Position numbers and translations under genes: made by a program. The notes beneath the pieces are model-generated. The model ran no database searches. It saw nothing but the letters and a program-made list of their open reading frames with translations, and had not been told where the DNA came from. A DNA stretch of 64,000 bases. Origin: an uncultured Kangiellaceae bacterium. GTDB lineage: Bacteria > Pseudomonadota > Gammaproteobacteria > Enterobacterales > Kangiellaceae. This document shows positions 39,598 to 48,903 of this stretch, one piece after another (position 1 is the stretch's first letter; each line of letters opens with the position of its first letter). Where the stretch lies: assembly GCA_905479925.1 (NCBI GenBank), contig CAJQOL010000007.1:141989-205988 (forward strand), read 5' to 3'.

Positions 39598-40851
39598 GTG
39601 ATTTTTCGGTTTAACTTACTCTTTTTGACGGCTTTGTTAGTTACTTCATTTTCTTTAGAAGCTAATGATTCTGTGGTTGTAGGGCAATACCCACCTAAAG
39701 AAATTCAGCAGAAAGTACGTCCATTATTAAAGGAGATTCGTTTAGCGCAGCAACAAAAAGACATGCAAAAGATAAATCAACTTCGTCAAAAAATCATCAC
39801 TCATCTTGGCCCCTGGGCTGGAAATCCGAGCAGTCGACCGCTCTATTACAAGGTCAAGAAATCTAGCTTACCAGCCGCTGAAAAGGTTTATCGATTGTGG
39901 TACAAAGCTGAACGCAAAATTAGAAGAAATGTCATGTGGGTTAAAATTCCTGATGGTAATCCTGAAGAAATGGAACATGGCTTAAGGCAGGTTGCTCGAC
40001 CTATTATCGGCTACTCCGATCTTTATCAAATCCCGGCCTATCAAACAAAAGAAACGCTCGCTTTTCTTACTGCGGGTGCTGATTATTTACTAGCATTACA
40101 GCGAGAGGATGGCCTTTTTCCATCTCCTGATTTGCGCGGCGATGACGAAAATTATACGACTTTTAACAAAAGAGCACTGCGAAAAAATCCTGATGCTTTA
40201 GTGGATGGCTGGTTTGTGGATGATTATCGCGGAGAACTTCAATTTGATCATGGTGTTAGTGGCGTAGCGATGATTCGAGCCTATCAGCGAACCAACGATA
40301 AGCGATATCTGGAAAGTGTTAAAAAGGCTGCTGATTGGGCGATTAAAAAATCCCTTGATACCAACTGGTCTTATAACGCATATAGCGTCTGGTTCTTAGC
40401 TGAACTTTATGCGTTTGATAGTAATCAAAAATACCTTGATGTAGCTCTAGAAAAGCTGACTTTAGGCGTTTTGCCTGGTCAACTTAGTAATGGGCGCTGG
40501 CTCGACCCCTCCAATTCCCAGCTTGTTTTTCATGCAATGAATGTTCGTGCAATGATGTCTGTATATGCCGCTTTACCTCAACAACATGCATTAAAAGCTA
40601 AATTAAAGGGAAAAATAGTCCGCGGGTTGGATAATGCAGCCAGACAAATAACAGTCAATGGCGCTTCATCGGTAACGACACCGACCGCCATGTTTGTTGA
40701 GGCGCTGGACTTATTTGGCGAAAATCAAGCTTGGCGAACGGCTCTACAAATCAATATTAATGCTGGGTTAGAAGCCTTTAACGATAGGAAGGCACCGGCA
40801 GTTGGCATCTTTTTACCTGCCTACCTTAAGTCCATTTCGGGTAAGGACTAG
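39598..40851 (+). CDS. Secreted alpha/alpha-toroid-like protein of unknown function
   Basis: A 417-residue exported protein (signal peptide about 1-21, ending LEANDS region). The body is helical with repeats such as ETLAFLTAGADYLLALQREDGLFPSP, DHGVSGVAMIRAYQRTNDKRYLESVKKAADWAI and YNAYSVWFLAELYAFDSNQKYLDVALEKL. These look like the six-hairpin alpha/alpha toroid used by some glycosidases and polysaccharide lyases. I cannot name catalytic residues. GTG start with AGAGG nine bases upstream. It is monocistronic. A polysaccharide- or glycan-related role is a guess from fold. Confidence 0.75.
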   Translation: MIFRFNLLFLTALLVTSFSLEANDSVVVGQYPPKEIQQKVRPLLKEIRLAQQQKDMQKINQLRQKIITHLGPWAGNPSSRPLYYKVKKSSLPAAEKVYRLWYKAERKIRRNVMWVKIPDGNPEEMEHGLRQVARPIIGYSDLYQIPAYQTKETLAFLTAGADYLLALQREDGLFPSPDLRGDDENYTTFNKRALRKNPDALVDGWFVDDYRGELQFDHGVSGVAMIRAYQRTNDKRYLESVKKAADWAIKKSLDTNWSYNAYSVWFLAELYAFDSNQKYLDVALEKLTLGVLPGQLSNGRWLDPSNSQLVFHAMNVRAMMSVYAALPQQHALKAKLKGKIVRGLDNAARQITVNGASSVTTPTAMFVEALDLFGENQAWRTALQININAGLEAFNDRKAPAVGIFLPAYLKSISGKD

Positions 40852-40885
40852 TCGGCCGGTAAAAACCGAGAAAGTTAAGAGATAA

Positions 40886-41764
40886 CTATTGTTTAAATAA
40901 CCAAGGTTTTATTTCCTCAATATTTTCAATAACAACTTGTTGCGCCTTCGGATCTGCTTTGATGGTATCGGTGCTTACTCGCAGGAACTGCAGCAAGTAC
41001 TGCACCATTGCCCCACGAGTCTCTATCTCTAATCGGTTGTTTGTCATTCCATAGTCAGCGGCAATAACCGCTTGTTGATGGGTGCTTAAGCGTTGGTCTG
41101 GTTGAATAATAATTCTGACTTTCTCACACCAAGCTTTATCATCTTCGACGGCTAATTCTGCCGGGCCAACAAAGTCAAAAATGGCAGATATTCTGGATAG
41201 AACAAAATCACGGAAACTTTGAGACTTCTCACAAAATGCTCTTACATGCCATCGATATCCGTTATATACCAAGGTGTGAGGGATAATATTTCTATACTCT
41301 TTTTCTGATGTTAACGAACTGTACTCGACCTCCACGCGCAAGTGATCTCGAGCCGCAGTTAAAATGGGTCTGACAATAGCCGCATTAATATTTCTTACCA
41401 GTGGTGAAAGCACTTCGGTATTGGCTTGGTGAATATTAAGGTCAGCGAAGTGAGTCATTAAATCGCCGCGACTATTGAGCATATGCAGGTATTCGTTGAT
41501 ATCGCCCTTAGTGACCAGTGGCTTAAAATTTTTGCTGGGTATATAACCTTTTAAATGGCTATCAAAAGTCAGGTTTTCCGGAGCAATATTGTTTTTATAC
41601 TCATTGATGTCTTTACTGGCTTGCTGACGACCAATGCCAAAGGCCTGTTGCAGATGTTTACTGGTTAAGCGACCCTCCCACATGGCGATGATTTCAATCA
41701 TTCTGTAGCGCAATAACAAGTCCCATCGATAAGGCCAATCAGCTACTTTCTTTGCTTCGCTCAT
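40886..41764 (-). CDS. WYL-domain transcriptional regulator
   Basis: A 292-residue DNA-binding regulator. The N-terminal part has a winged helix-turn-helix (LTSKHLQQAFGIGRQQASKDINEY, about 33-56). The middle has a WYL-type ligand-sensing domain with YNGYRWHVRAFCEKSQSFRDFVLSRI (about 176-201), including the Tyr-x-Trp-His signature. WYL proteins sense nucleotides, nucleic acids or other ligands; the ligand here is unknown. It is co-directional with and 45 bases downstream of the aldo/keto reductase gene, so both may be one operon. Confidence 0.88.
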   Translation of the reverse strand: MSEAKKVADWPYRWDLLLRYRMIEIIAMWEGRLTSKHLQQAFGIGRQQASKDINEYKNNIAPENLTFDSHLKGYIPSKNFKPLVTKGDINEYLHMLNSRGDLMTHFADLNIHQANTEVLSPLVRNINAAIVRPILTAARDHLRVEVEYSSLTSEKEYRNIIPHTLVYNGYRWHVRAFCEKSQSFRDFVLSRISAIFDFVGPAELAVEDDKAWCEKVRIIIQPDQRLSTHQQAVIAADYGMTNNRLEIETRGAMVQYLLQFLRVSTDTIKADPKAQQVVIENIEEIKPWLFKQ

Positions 41765-41809
41765 AAACTATTCCGTATATCAATAAAGAAAAAACCGCGC
41801 TACAAAAAC

Positions 41810-42724
41810 CTAAGGGACTGGGTGCCCTTTTGAGGCCTGCCAAATGCGGTACCATTGTTCACGAGTTAAAGTAATGCTTTTCGATTCTAGCGCCGATTCC
41901 AGTCTTTGGATTTTGCCACTACCTAGAATTAACATCGGATTACTCGGCAACGCTCTAATCCAGGCGAAAATAATTGATTCTATATTACAGTGGTCATGCT
42001 CTTCCGCGACTTGATTCAAAGTGCTTCTAAGCCGTTTAATTTGCTCGCTTTCTCCGTTAAATAGGGCGCCTCCAGCTAAACAGGACCAAGCCATCGGGCG
42101 GATCCGTTTTTGTTGTAATTGGTCGAGGGTGCCATCGTGTATTACTTCAAAATTTACGGGATTAATCTCTACCTGGTTAGTCACAAGCGGAAAGTCGAGT
42201 CGTGACTCGAGCAGCGAAAACTGACTGCTTGAAAAGTTGGAAACGCCAAAATTTAACACCTTACCCTGTTGTTTTAACTGATCAAAAGCAGATGCGATTT
42301 CATCAGCATCCATTAAAAAATCGGGTCTGTGGATTAGCAAAGCATCAATATGGTCGGTATTTAACCGCGTTAACGATTGTTCGACCGACTTGGTGATATC
42401 ACCTGCGGTGCTTGTATAGTGTGAAACTCGATGATCCTTGTTTGTATTCAGCTGGATCCCGCATTTAGTGACTATTTGCATTTTCTCGCGAAGCTCGGGC
42501 GCAAGCTTTAAAGATTCCCCAAACAAAGATTCGCAGGACGGATTGCCATAGATACTGGCATGATCAACGGTAGTCACACCTAGCTCTAAGTGCTGTTTAA
42601 TAAAGGTCAATAATTCATTCGCTGATAGCTTCCAGTCATTTGCTCGCCAGTACCCTTGCACCCAGTCCGAAAAATGAAGGTTGTTATCTTTATGTTTTGC
42701 TTGTTCTGCTGCTGAATGTGGCAT
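41810..42724 (-). CDS. Aldo/keto reductase
   Basis: A 304-residue NADPH-dependent oxidoreductase of the aldo/keto reductase family (YdhF-like). Visible catalytic residues are Asp and Tyr in TTVDHASIYGNPSCE, Lys in IVTKCGI and His in ALLIHRPD. The C-terminal NADPH-binding part has ILGSGKIQRLESAL. Family members reduce carbonyls of sugars or lipid aldehydes; the substrate is not evident. It is upstream of, and probably co-transcribed with, the WYL regulator. Confidence 0.92.
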   Translation of the reverse strand: MPHSAAEQAKHKDNNLHFSDWVQGYWRANDWKLSANELLTFIKQHLELGVTTVDHASIYGNPSCESLFGESLKLAPELREKMQIVTKCGIQLNTNKDHRVSHYTSTAGDITKSVEQSLTRLNTDHIDALLIHRPDFLMDADEIASAFDQLKQQGKVLNFGVSNFSSSQFSLLESRLDFPLVTNQVEINPVNFEVIHDGTLDQLQQKRIRPMAWSCLAGGALFNGESEQIKRLRSTLNQVAEEHDHCNIESIIFAWIRALPSNPMLILGSGKIQRLESALESKSITLTREQWYRIWQASKGHPVP

Positions 42725-42938
42725 TTAGTCTTATCCTAATCGGCAAAATGATTAATTTGGCCTCGAATGACAAGCTATTTGTCATAAGAAAGTCAGTTAT
42801 TAGTAATAATCGTTATGGATTTTTAGAGAAGTATTAAACGAACCGTCGCGAAATTCCAATAAAAAATTGCTTTCCTGAATGAAATTGTTGAGAATCCTTA
42901 ACTAAGTCACTATTTATAGAGCGTTGGTTACTTTCTAA

Positions 42939-43175
42939 ATGCGGATCATTATTATTATTGTTGCTGGTTTATTGTTAGCTTCCTGTGGCTCCAAAGGCGA
43001 TCTTTATTTACCTGATGGAGAGGCGGAAACTAAACAACAAGACAAGACTCAACCTGAGCTAACCGATTCTGATAAAGCGGCGTCTGAGCAAACGGAGCAT
43101 GATAAAACAGTGCCTGAGAATAACTCTTCCCATCCGACAGCTGATTCAGCGGTGTCTGTAGGGCCACAGCTATGA
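42939..43175 (+). CDS. lptM: LptM-family (YifL) lipoprotein
   Basis: A 78-residue lipoprotein: hydrophobic N-terminus with lipobox LASC (about Cys16), then [11 protein letters not shown], the conserved G-x-KG-x-LYLP pattern of LptM/YifL, followed by a hydrophilic acidic tail. LptM stabilises assembly of the LptDE lipopolysaccharide transporter. Its position immediately before dapF matches E. coli. Its stop codon overlaps the dapF start. Confidence 0.9.
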   Translation: MRIIIIIVAGLLLASCGSKGDLYLPDGEAETKQQDKTQPELTDSDKAASEQTEHDKTVPENNSSHPTADSAVSVGPQL

Positions 43176-44002
43176 TGATTAGCTTTGCCAAAATGCACGG
43201 TTTAGGCAACGACTTTATGGTTGTCGATAATGTTTCCCAGCATGTTTTTTTTAATGAAAGTCAGATAAGGAAATTAGCCAATAGAAACAAAGGTATTGGT
43301 TTTGACCAGTTATTATTGATCGAGCCGCCGCCTCAGCCCGATGTAGACTTCCACTACCGGGTTTTTAATGCCGATGGCAGTGAAGTTGGTCAGTGCGGTA
43401 ATGGTGTGCGCTGTTTAGCTAAATTTGTTCGAAAAATGGGATTAACTTGGAAGCATAAGATACGGGTGAGTACCGTCAATGGTATTATGGACCTTCAGCT
43501 TATGAGAAATGGCCTAGTTAGTGTTGATATGGGGGTTCCACAATTAAACCCCGCTAAGATCCCTATGGGGCATGAACAACAGGCAGAACGTTATTCAATA
43601 CAGCTAAAAAACGAGTCGTTAAGCTTTGGCGCTGTTTCAATGGGAAATCCGCACTGTGTGCTGACGGTTGAAGATGTAAAGCATGCCAATGTAGATGGCA
43701 TAGGCGATGAAATAAACCAGCATGAGATGTTCCCCGAAGGGGTTAATGTTGGTTTTATGCAAATCGTTAATGATACCGAAGTGAGGCTTAGGGTCTTTGA
43801 ACGTGGTGCAGGAGAAACCTTGGCCTGTGGTTCCGGGGCTTGTGCGAGTATGGTTGTAGGTCGATTAGAGAATAAGTTACAACAAAGAATTAAAGTGTAT
43901 CTGCCGGGCGGGCATTTACATATTGATTGGTCAGGCGAAGGTCAACGCTTAAAAATGATTGGCCCAGCAGAGTTTGTTTACCACGGATATATAGAAGTAT
44001 GA
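43172..44002 (+). CDS. dapF: Diaminopimelate epimerase DapF
   Basis: DapF converts LL- to meso-diaminopimelate for peptidoglycan and lysine. The 276-residue protein has the N-terminus [15 protein letters not shown] and two catalytic cysteines: Cys in GQCGNGVRC (near 75) and Cys in [12 protein letters not shown] (near 220). Two ATGs overlap the lptM stop (ATGATG); 43172 gives MMISF, and 43175 would give MISF. Its stop overlaps the next gene in ATGA. The operon order is that of E. coli. Confidence 0.97.
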   Translation: MMISFAKMHGLGNDFMVVDNVSQHVFFNESQIRKLANRNKGIGFDQLLLIEPPPQPDVDFHYRVFNADGSEVGQCGNGVRCLAKFVRKMGLTWKHKIRVSTVNGIMDLQLMRNGLVSVDMGVPQLNPAKIPMGHEQQAERYSIQLKNESLSFGAVSMGNPHCVLTVEDVKHANVDGIGDEINQHEMFPEGVNVGFMQIVNDTEVRLRVFERGAGETLACGSGACASMVVGRLENKLQQRIKVYLPGGHLHIDWSGEGQRLKMIGPAEFVYHGYIEV

Positions 44003-44724
44003 AGCTATCGCACCCACAAATATTAGACATTAATAAACGTGAAAACTTAGCACGTTTGTATGAAATGATGGATGAAGCTAAGGTTAAACAATACCTGCTC
44101 GACAATCCTCGTTTCCTAGTAAAAAATCCAGAATTGTTGAGTCATATAGAGCTTAAGTATGGTGAGCAGGAAACCTTTTCATTGGTAGAGCGGCAGGTGA
44201 AAACGTTAAGGGATAAAAATAGTCAATTGCAAGGGCAACAAATCGAAATGCTGCAAACGGCGCATGCTAACGAAGAGCTATTGGCTATGTGTAATAGTTT
44301 TATGTTCGATTTGTTAGAGTGCGAGGATTTAACGACACTTTGCTCTCGGATTATCAATGACTTGAAAAAGATGTTTGAGCTAGATGGCGTTGCTTTGTTA
44401 TTGGTAGGTGACTATGAGGCTTGTGCACCGGCGCAGGTTTTTAATGCTACGGAAGAAATTAGCGACTTATTGGATTGTCATTTTCCAGACAATCAACCGC
44501 TTTGCGGAAGATTGGGCCAGGCGCCCAAATTAGCGCTTTTTGGTGAACTGTCTTATAACTACCAATCTTGTGCGTTGGTACCTATGGGTAAGAGTTGTGA
44601 AGGCGGATTGCTTGCTTTAGCTAGCAAAGACGTTAGCCGATTTGATCCAGAAATGGGAACCTTATTTATCGAACTAATCGCTAATTTTGTTAGTGCATTA
44701 GTTAAGCCTTATGAGCGACGCTAA
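43999..44724 (+). CDS. yigA: DUF484 protein (YigA)
   Basis: A 241-residue cytoplasmic protein of the DUF484 family, which has a GAF-like fold. Visible are [20 protein letters not shown] (near 29-48), a short coiled-coil ([24 protein letters not shown]), and the GAF-like C-terminal domain. The start at 43999 overlaps the dapF stop (ATGA); longer in-frame starts would run into dapF. It overlaps xerC by 14 bases. Function is unknown, though it always sits by xerC. Confidence 0.88.
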   Translation: MKLSHPQILDINKRENLARLYEMMDEAKVKQYLLDNPRFLVKNPELLSHIELKYGEQETFSLVERQVKTLRDKNSQLQGQQIEMLQTAHANEELLAMCNSFMFDLLECEDLTTLCSRIINDLKKMFELDGVALLLVGDYEACAPAQVFNATEEISDLLDCHFPDNQPLCGRLGQAPKLALFGELSYNYQSCALVPMGKSCEGGLLALASKDVSRFDPEMGTLFIELIANFVSALVKPYERR

Positions 44725-45634
44725 TTTAAGAATTCCATTTCAGCTGCAACCTGATCTCGACGAGTTCCTAAACATGATCGTCGAGCAGAAAAACTACTCA
44801 ACGCTCACTCAAAAGAACTATCGTCGCCAGCTAACTTGTTTGGTCGACTTTATGGAAACGTTAAAGTTATCAGCCTGGCTGCAGATTAAACCGATTCATA
44901 TACGGCAATTGTCGGCACAGCAGCACCGACGTGGTAAATCAGCCAAATCAATTGCTTTGTTATTGTCTAGTTGTCGCAGCTTTTTTCAGTTTTTAGTGAA
45001 CACCGACCGATTACCTAATAACCCGGCTAAGAACGTTCGCCCTCCCAAAGGCGAAAAGAAACTTCCGAAAACAATGGACGTCGACCAAGTTACCTTGTTA
45101 TTGGAAAATATTGATGTCAGTGAAACTATCGGTATTAGAGACAAAGCAATTGCAGAACTATTCTATTCTAGCGGGTTGCGTTTGGCAGAGCTTGCTGACT
45201 GTAATGTTGAACAAGTAGATTTGACAGAGCAAATTGCTACCGTGACGGGTAAAGGAAATAAAACCAGAATAGTGCCGGTTGGGCGAAAAGCTAAAGCCGC
45301 GATTAATGACTGGTTAACTGTTCGAAAAGAGTGGCTTGGCGGTTGCGCTGAATCTGCCTTGTTTGTTAGTCAGCGTAAAACTCGTCTTTCCCATCGCAGC
45401 ATTCAAAAACGTCTAGAATATTGGGGAAAACGAATTGGCTTAAACGCAAACTTGCACCCTCACAAATTTAGACATTCCTGTGCAACCCATGTATTAGAAT
45501 CGTCCGGTGACATTAGAGCGGTGCAGGAGCTACTTGGACACGCAAATTTATCAACCACCCAAGTCTATACGCATTTGGATTTTCAAAAATTAGCCGCAGT
45601 ATATGATAAAGCACATCCTAGAGCGAAGAAGTAA
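44711..45634 (+). CDS. xerC: Tyrosine recombinase XerC
   Basis: XerC, with XerD, resolves chromosome dimers at dif sites. The 307-residue protein has an N-terminal core-binding domain (EFLNMIVEQKNYSTLTQKNYRRQL) and a catalytic domain with Arg in SGLRLAELADC, Lys in GKGNKTR, His/Arg in HPHKFRHSCATH, His in ELLGHANLSTTQ and the nucleophilic Tyr in VYTHLD. The stop overlaps the yigB start (TAATG). Its identity as XerC and not XerD rests on operon context (dapF-yigA-xerC-yigB). Confidence 0.96.
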   Translation: MSDANLRIPFQLQPDLDEFLNMIVEQKNYSTLTQKNYRRQLTCLVDFMETLKLSAWLQIKPIHIRQLSAQQHRRGKSAKSIALLLSSCRSFFQFLVNTDRLPNNPAKNVRPPKGEKKLPKTMDVDQVTLLLENIDVSETIGIRDKAIAELFYSSGLRLAELADCNVEQVDLTEQIATVTGKGNKTRIVPVGRKAKAAINDWLTVRKEWLGGCAESALFVSQRKTRLSHRSIQKRLEYWGKRIGLNANLHPHKFRHSCATHVLESSGDIRAVQELLGHANLSTTQVYTHLDFQKLAAVYDKAHPRAKK

Positions 45635-46311
45635 TGCCCTACTCCAAAGTAAAACTAATCAGTTTTGATTTAGATAATACGCTTTATGATAATCGACCTG
45701 TTATCGCCCAGGCAGAAAAGCAATCGACTCGCTATTTAACATCAGCATTCAAAGCGCAAAATCGACAATTCGATTTTTCTGATTTTTCGGCAATACGCCA
45801 GGAATTATTAGAGCAAGCAGATAAGGGGTCGCTTTACGACGATCTAACGCGGCTAAGAAAGGACGTTTTACGTCAAGTATGTGCGTCTTTAGATAATGCG
45901 GATATTGTTATTGAACAAGCTTTAGCTATTTTTTTAAATCACCGAAGCCAAGTTCAAATACCACAACCAATTCATAGGATGCTGGAGACGCTCGCCAAAA
46001 ACTACAAGGTCGTATCGGTGACTAACGGAAACTGTAAAGCAGAGCTGCTAAGTTGTAGTTCGGTGTTTAGCCAAAATTACTCTCCGGTTCTAGGCTTTAG
46101 AGCCAAACCACACCCTGAAATGTTGCACCAAGTAAAACAGGATTTTTCATTATCAACCGAACAGATATTACACATCGGAGATAGTGAAACATCCGATGGC
46201 GAGGCCGCGCGAGCGGCGGGCTGCCATTTTCACTATATGTCTCCATTCGCTGAACAGAAAGAAGACTATTCTGCGGTCAGTGAGCTAATGCAAAAGTTAG
46301 GATTAAGCTGA
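45634..46311 (+). CDS. yigB: HAD-family hydrolase YigB
   Basis: A 225-residue HAD-superfamily phosphatase; YigB in E. coli dephosphorylates FMN. The four HAD motifs are visible: ISFDLDNTLYD (motif I), SVTNGN (II), the Lys in RAKPHPEML (III) and HIGDSETSDGEAARAAG (IV). It is translationally coupled to xerC and ends the operon. Confidence 0.93.
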   Translation: MPYSKVKLISFDLDNTLYDNRPVIAQAEKQSTRYLTSAFKAQNRQFDFSDFSAIRQELLEQADKGSLYDDLTRLRKDVLRQVCASLDNADIVIEQALAIFLNHRSQVQIPQPIHRMLETLAKNYKVVSVTNGNCKAELLSCSSVFSQNYSPVLGFRAKPHPEMLHQVKQDFSLSTEQILHIGDSETSDGEAARAAGCHFHYMSPFAEQKEDYSAVSELMQKLGLS

Positions 46312-46352
46312 TTTTAGATCTCTGTAAAGGTGTATTGATAGTTAGTTATTTG

Positions 46353-47114
46353 TTAAAAGCGCAATGACAAACAGCTCAGTCCGCCGTCTATTTTTTGGAA
46401 TTCAGAAACATCTACTTCTCTGGTTTTGTAGCCCAAAGCTTGTATAAGTGCGAGTGTTTTTGGAAATCCTTTTGGTGTTAACACGGTACCATTTATCCAA
46501 ACGCTGTTAGCCGCATAGGCTTCTTCAATCGGTACTTCAAGCAGGTGATATTGCTGAAACTCCGGCTTAGAAAGAAACTCACCACAAGCCAGTAAATGAT
46601 TATTCTCTAAGTACCCTAACCCTGTTTTCAAATGCAAAACCTCAGATAACGTGACCACTGAACCCGTCAGTTGATGTTTTTCGAGTAGATTAATCATCTG
46701 GTCTGCACCGTTCTGGTTTGTGCGCTCTGAAAGGCCAATGTAATAGTGGTCACCAACCATCATAATGTCTCCAGCCTCAACCGTGCCCGGAGGTTCTATG
46801 GTTTCAACCGTGTTATAGAACTGGTTAACCGTTGGTCTTATTGAAATAGTCTCTAACTGCCGAGTTGGCGCGCCTGGGTTAGTAATAATTGCACAGCGAG
46901 GAGTCATAAGAGCCACATCTTCCACAAAGGTAGAGTCGGGAAAATTATCGTCGGCCGGTAACACGGTTACTTCTAGTCCGCACTCTTTGAGCGCCGAGAT
47001 ATAATCACTGTGTTGCAAAAGTGCTTTTTCATAGTCAGGAATACCAAGGGAGGCTGTGGTTATACCTTTGACTAATGATTGACTGGGTGTGCGAACGATT
47101 GCTTTTGTAAACAT
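46353..47114 (-). CDS. Dimethylargininase (DDAH)-like amidinohydrolase
   Basis: A 253-residue enzyme of the guanidine-modifying superfamily. It most resembles dimethylarginine dimethylaminohydrolase, which hydrolyses methylated arginines to citrulline. Catalytic residues align with the Pseudomonas enzyme: His161 (LHLKTG; Pseudomonas 162) and the nucleophile Cys248 (GGLSCLSLRF; Pseudomonas 249). The acidic substrate-binding segment FVEDVALM is also present. Citrulline-producing activity on free arginine cannot be excluded. It is divergent from an AdiC-like transporter. Confidence 0.9.
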   Translation of the reverse strand: MFTKAIVRTPSQSLVKGITTASLGIPDYEKALLQHSDYISALKECGLEVTVLPADDNFPDSTFVEDVALMTPRCAIITNPGAPTRQLETISIRPTVNQFYNTVETIEPPGTVEAGDIMMVGDHYYIGLSERTNQNGADQMINLLEKHQLTGSVVTLSEVLHLKTGLGYLENNHLLACGEFLSKPEFQQYHLLEVPIEEAYAANSVWINGTVLTPKGFPKTLALIQALGYKTREVDVSEFQKIDGGLSCLSLRF

Positions 47115-47375
47115 GATGTTATCTCATTCTAATTTGCTTGGGAAAAGTAGTCAAAAAGGTTATTAATGAATGCACAGGTGTTCCGTGTCCACCCAATTCG
47201 TTCTTATCGCTAAACTTTTCAATGTAATTTTGAAACCTCACTTCACCACAAAGTATCGCCAATTTGATTGAAATGCAACCCTCGGAAATTTTTGAGGACG
47301 TTAGTTAAAACGGATATAACCAATTGGTATTGATAATAGAAATTTAGCCTGGCTTTGCTCATGATTTAAATTAAC

Positions 47376-47389
47376 CAATCCATGGATTG
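47376..47389. promoter_or_regulatory. 14-bp palindrome in the permease/DDAH gap
   Basis: CAATCCATGGATTG is a perfect palindrome, 27 bases upstream of the candidate -35 of the transporter promoter. This spacing suits a regulator-binding site. The rest of the 348-base gap shows no gene. Confidence 0.4.
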
Positions 47390-47415
47390 TTCTAGGTCGA
47401 TCGGGGTTTTCGTGT

Positions 47416-47445
47416 TTGACAATACATCTGCTCGCGCGTAGTAAT
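47416..47445 (+). promoter_or_regulatory. Candidate promoter of the AdiC-like transporter
   Basis: A perfect TTGACA (47416-47421) is followed after 17-18 bases by a weak -10 (TAGTAA or AGTAAT). The gene would have a very short leader. Confidence 0.4.
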
Positions 47446-47462
47446 GGTCGCTCTTAAGAGTA

Positions 47463-48794
47463 ATGGATCATTCAATGACAGCCTCCACAAGTCATAGTGA
47501 CTTAAAAACTAATAATAAGAAAATAGGTCTTTGGATTTGTTCGGCGCTTGTTATGGGAAACATGATTGGATCGGGGATTTTCTTGTTACCGGCATCGCTG
47601 GCTCCTTATGGTGGCGTAAGTATATTCGGCTGGTCATTAACGACGCTTGGAGCGCTAATGACAGCGCTGGTTTTCGTAAGACTAAGCCGAAAATTTCCAC
47701 GTCAAGGAGGACCCTATCGTTATAGTTATGACCACTTGGGTCCGTTTGCTGGTTTTTCGGTTGCATGGTCTTACTGGGTGTCTATTTGGTGCGGCAACGC
47801 AGCAATAGCGGTCGCCGCGGTTACTTATTTGAGTTTTTTCTTTCCGATACTTAATGAGAATACCCACTGGGCGCTTTGGTTGACCTTATCCATTCTCTGG
47901 TCTTTAACATTGCTTAATACCAAAGGGGTGAAAGAAGCAGGTATTTTTCAGCTAATTGCTACAGGGTTAAAACTCCTTCCTTTAGTGGCAATTGGATTAA
48001 TGTGTTTTTGGTCGTTTGATAGTGCTGCTTTTAAACCAATGAATCTGTCTGGTCAGCCATTATCCTCCTCTATTGTTGCCACCGCCGCGTTGACCCTTTG
48101 GGCATTCCTCGGTTTAGAGTCTGCCACTATTCCAGCGGATAATGTAAAGACACCAGAAAAAACGATTCCAACGGCGACGATTCTTGGAGTAATTGTTGTT
48201 GCTATCGTTTATATGACCAGCCAAATTACTATTATGAGCGTGGTTCCAAATGCTGAACTACAGGTTTCTGGCGCCCCCTTTGCAGACGCGGCGCGAATTT
48301 TGTGGGGAGAAGTAGCGGGTTATATTGTTGCCGCCGGCGCTGTTATTAGTTGTTTAGGCGCTTTAAATGGATGGATCTTATTACAAGGACAGGTTCCTAT
48401 GTCCGCAGCTAGGGATGGGTTATTACCTAAATTTCTTTCCGACCAAAAAAACGATGGTTTATCTGTTGGTGCTTTGATTTTTTCAAGCTGCATCATTTCA
48501 GCACTGGTTATTGCCAATTATAGCGAGGGTCTCGTTTCCTTATTTACCTTTGCGATTTTAGTCTCGACGCTCGGTATATTTGTTCCCTATTTGCTATCGA
48601 TTACCGTTGATATCAAAATACTAATAGCGAAATGGAAAACCGAAAAAGCTTGGTTTTCAATAATTTCTGCTGTCTTAGCAATGGTTTATTGTCTTTGGGC
48701 TGTGAGCGGAATTGGTAGTAAAGCATTGCTTTGGGGAATAGTACTTATATTGAGTGGAATTCCTGTTTACTTGTGGATGAGATTAAAGTCTTAA
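47463..48794 (+). CDS. AdiC-like APC-family amino-acid transporter
   Basis: A 443-residue, 12-helix transporter of the amino acid-polyamine-organocation superfamily. The first helix has GNMIGSGIFLLPASLA, matching the arginine/agmatine antiporter AdiC, and later regions (FLGLESATIPADNV, ALNGWILLQGQ with the substrate-site Trp, VSGAPFADAARI) also align with AdiC. It is likely to carry arginine or a related cation. It is divergent from the DDAH-like gene, which suggests uptake of methylarginine or arginine for hydrolysis. A second in-frame ATG at 47475 is possible. Confidence 0.88.
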   Translation: MDHSMTASTSHSDLKTNNKKIGLWICSALVMGNMIGSGIFLLPASLAPYGGVSIFGWSLTTLGALMTALVFVRLSRKFPRQGGPYRYSYDHLGPFAGFSVAWSYWVSIWCGNAAIAVAAVTYLSFFFPILNENTHWALWLTLSILWSLTLLNTKGVKEAGIFQLIATGLKLLPLVAIGLMCFWSFDSAAFKPMNLSGQPLSSSIVATAALTLWAFLGLESATIPADNVKTPEKTIPTATILGVIVVAIVYMTSQITIMSVVPNAELQVSGAPFADAARILWGEVAGYIVAAGAVISCLGALNGWILLQGQVPMSAARDGLLPKFLSDQKNDGLSVGALIFSSCIISALVIANYSEGLVSLFTFAILVSTLGIFVPYLLSITVDIKILIAKWKTEKAWFSIISAVLAMVYCLWAVSGIGSKALLWGIVLILSGIPVYLWMRLKS

Positions 48795-48838
48795 TATCCC
48801 TGCGCTAGTTTTAGTCTCGCGAGATTATTTAGGCATAA

Positions 48839-48867
48839 AAAACGGCGGTTAATATGACCGCCGTTTT
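48839..48867. terminator. Bidirectional terminator between the permease and TonB receptor 2
   Basis: AAAACGGCGGT (48839-48849) and ACCGCCGTTTT (48857-48867) form an 11-bp perfect stem with a seven-base loop and A/T tracts on both sides; it lies between convergent genes. Confidence 0.85.
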
Positions 48868-48903
48868 CTATTTTTCAGATTCTAACTAGTTGTTACCAAC
48901 TTA

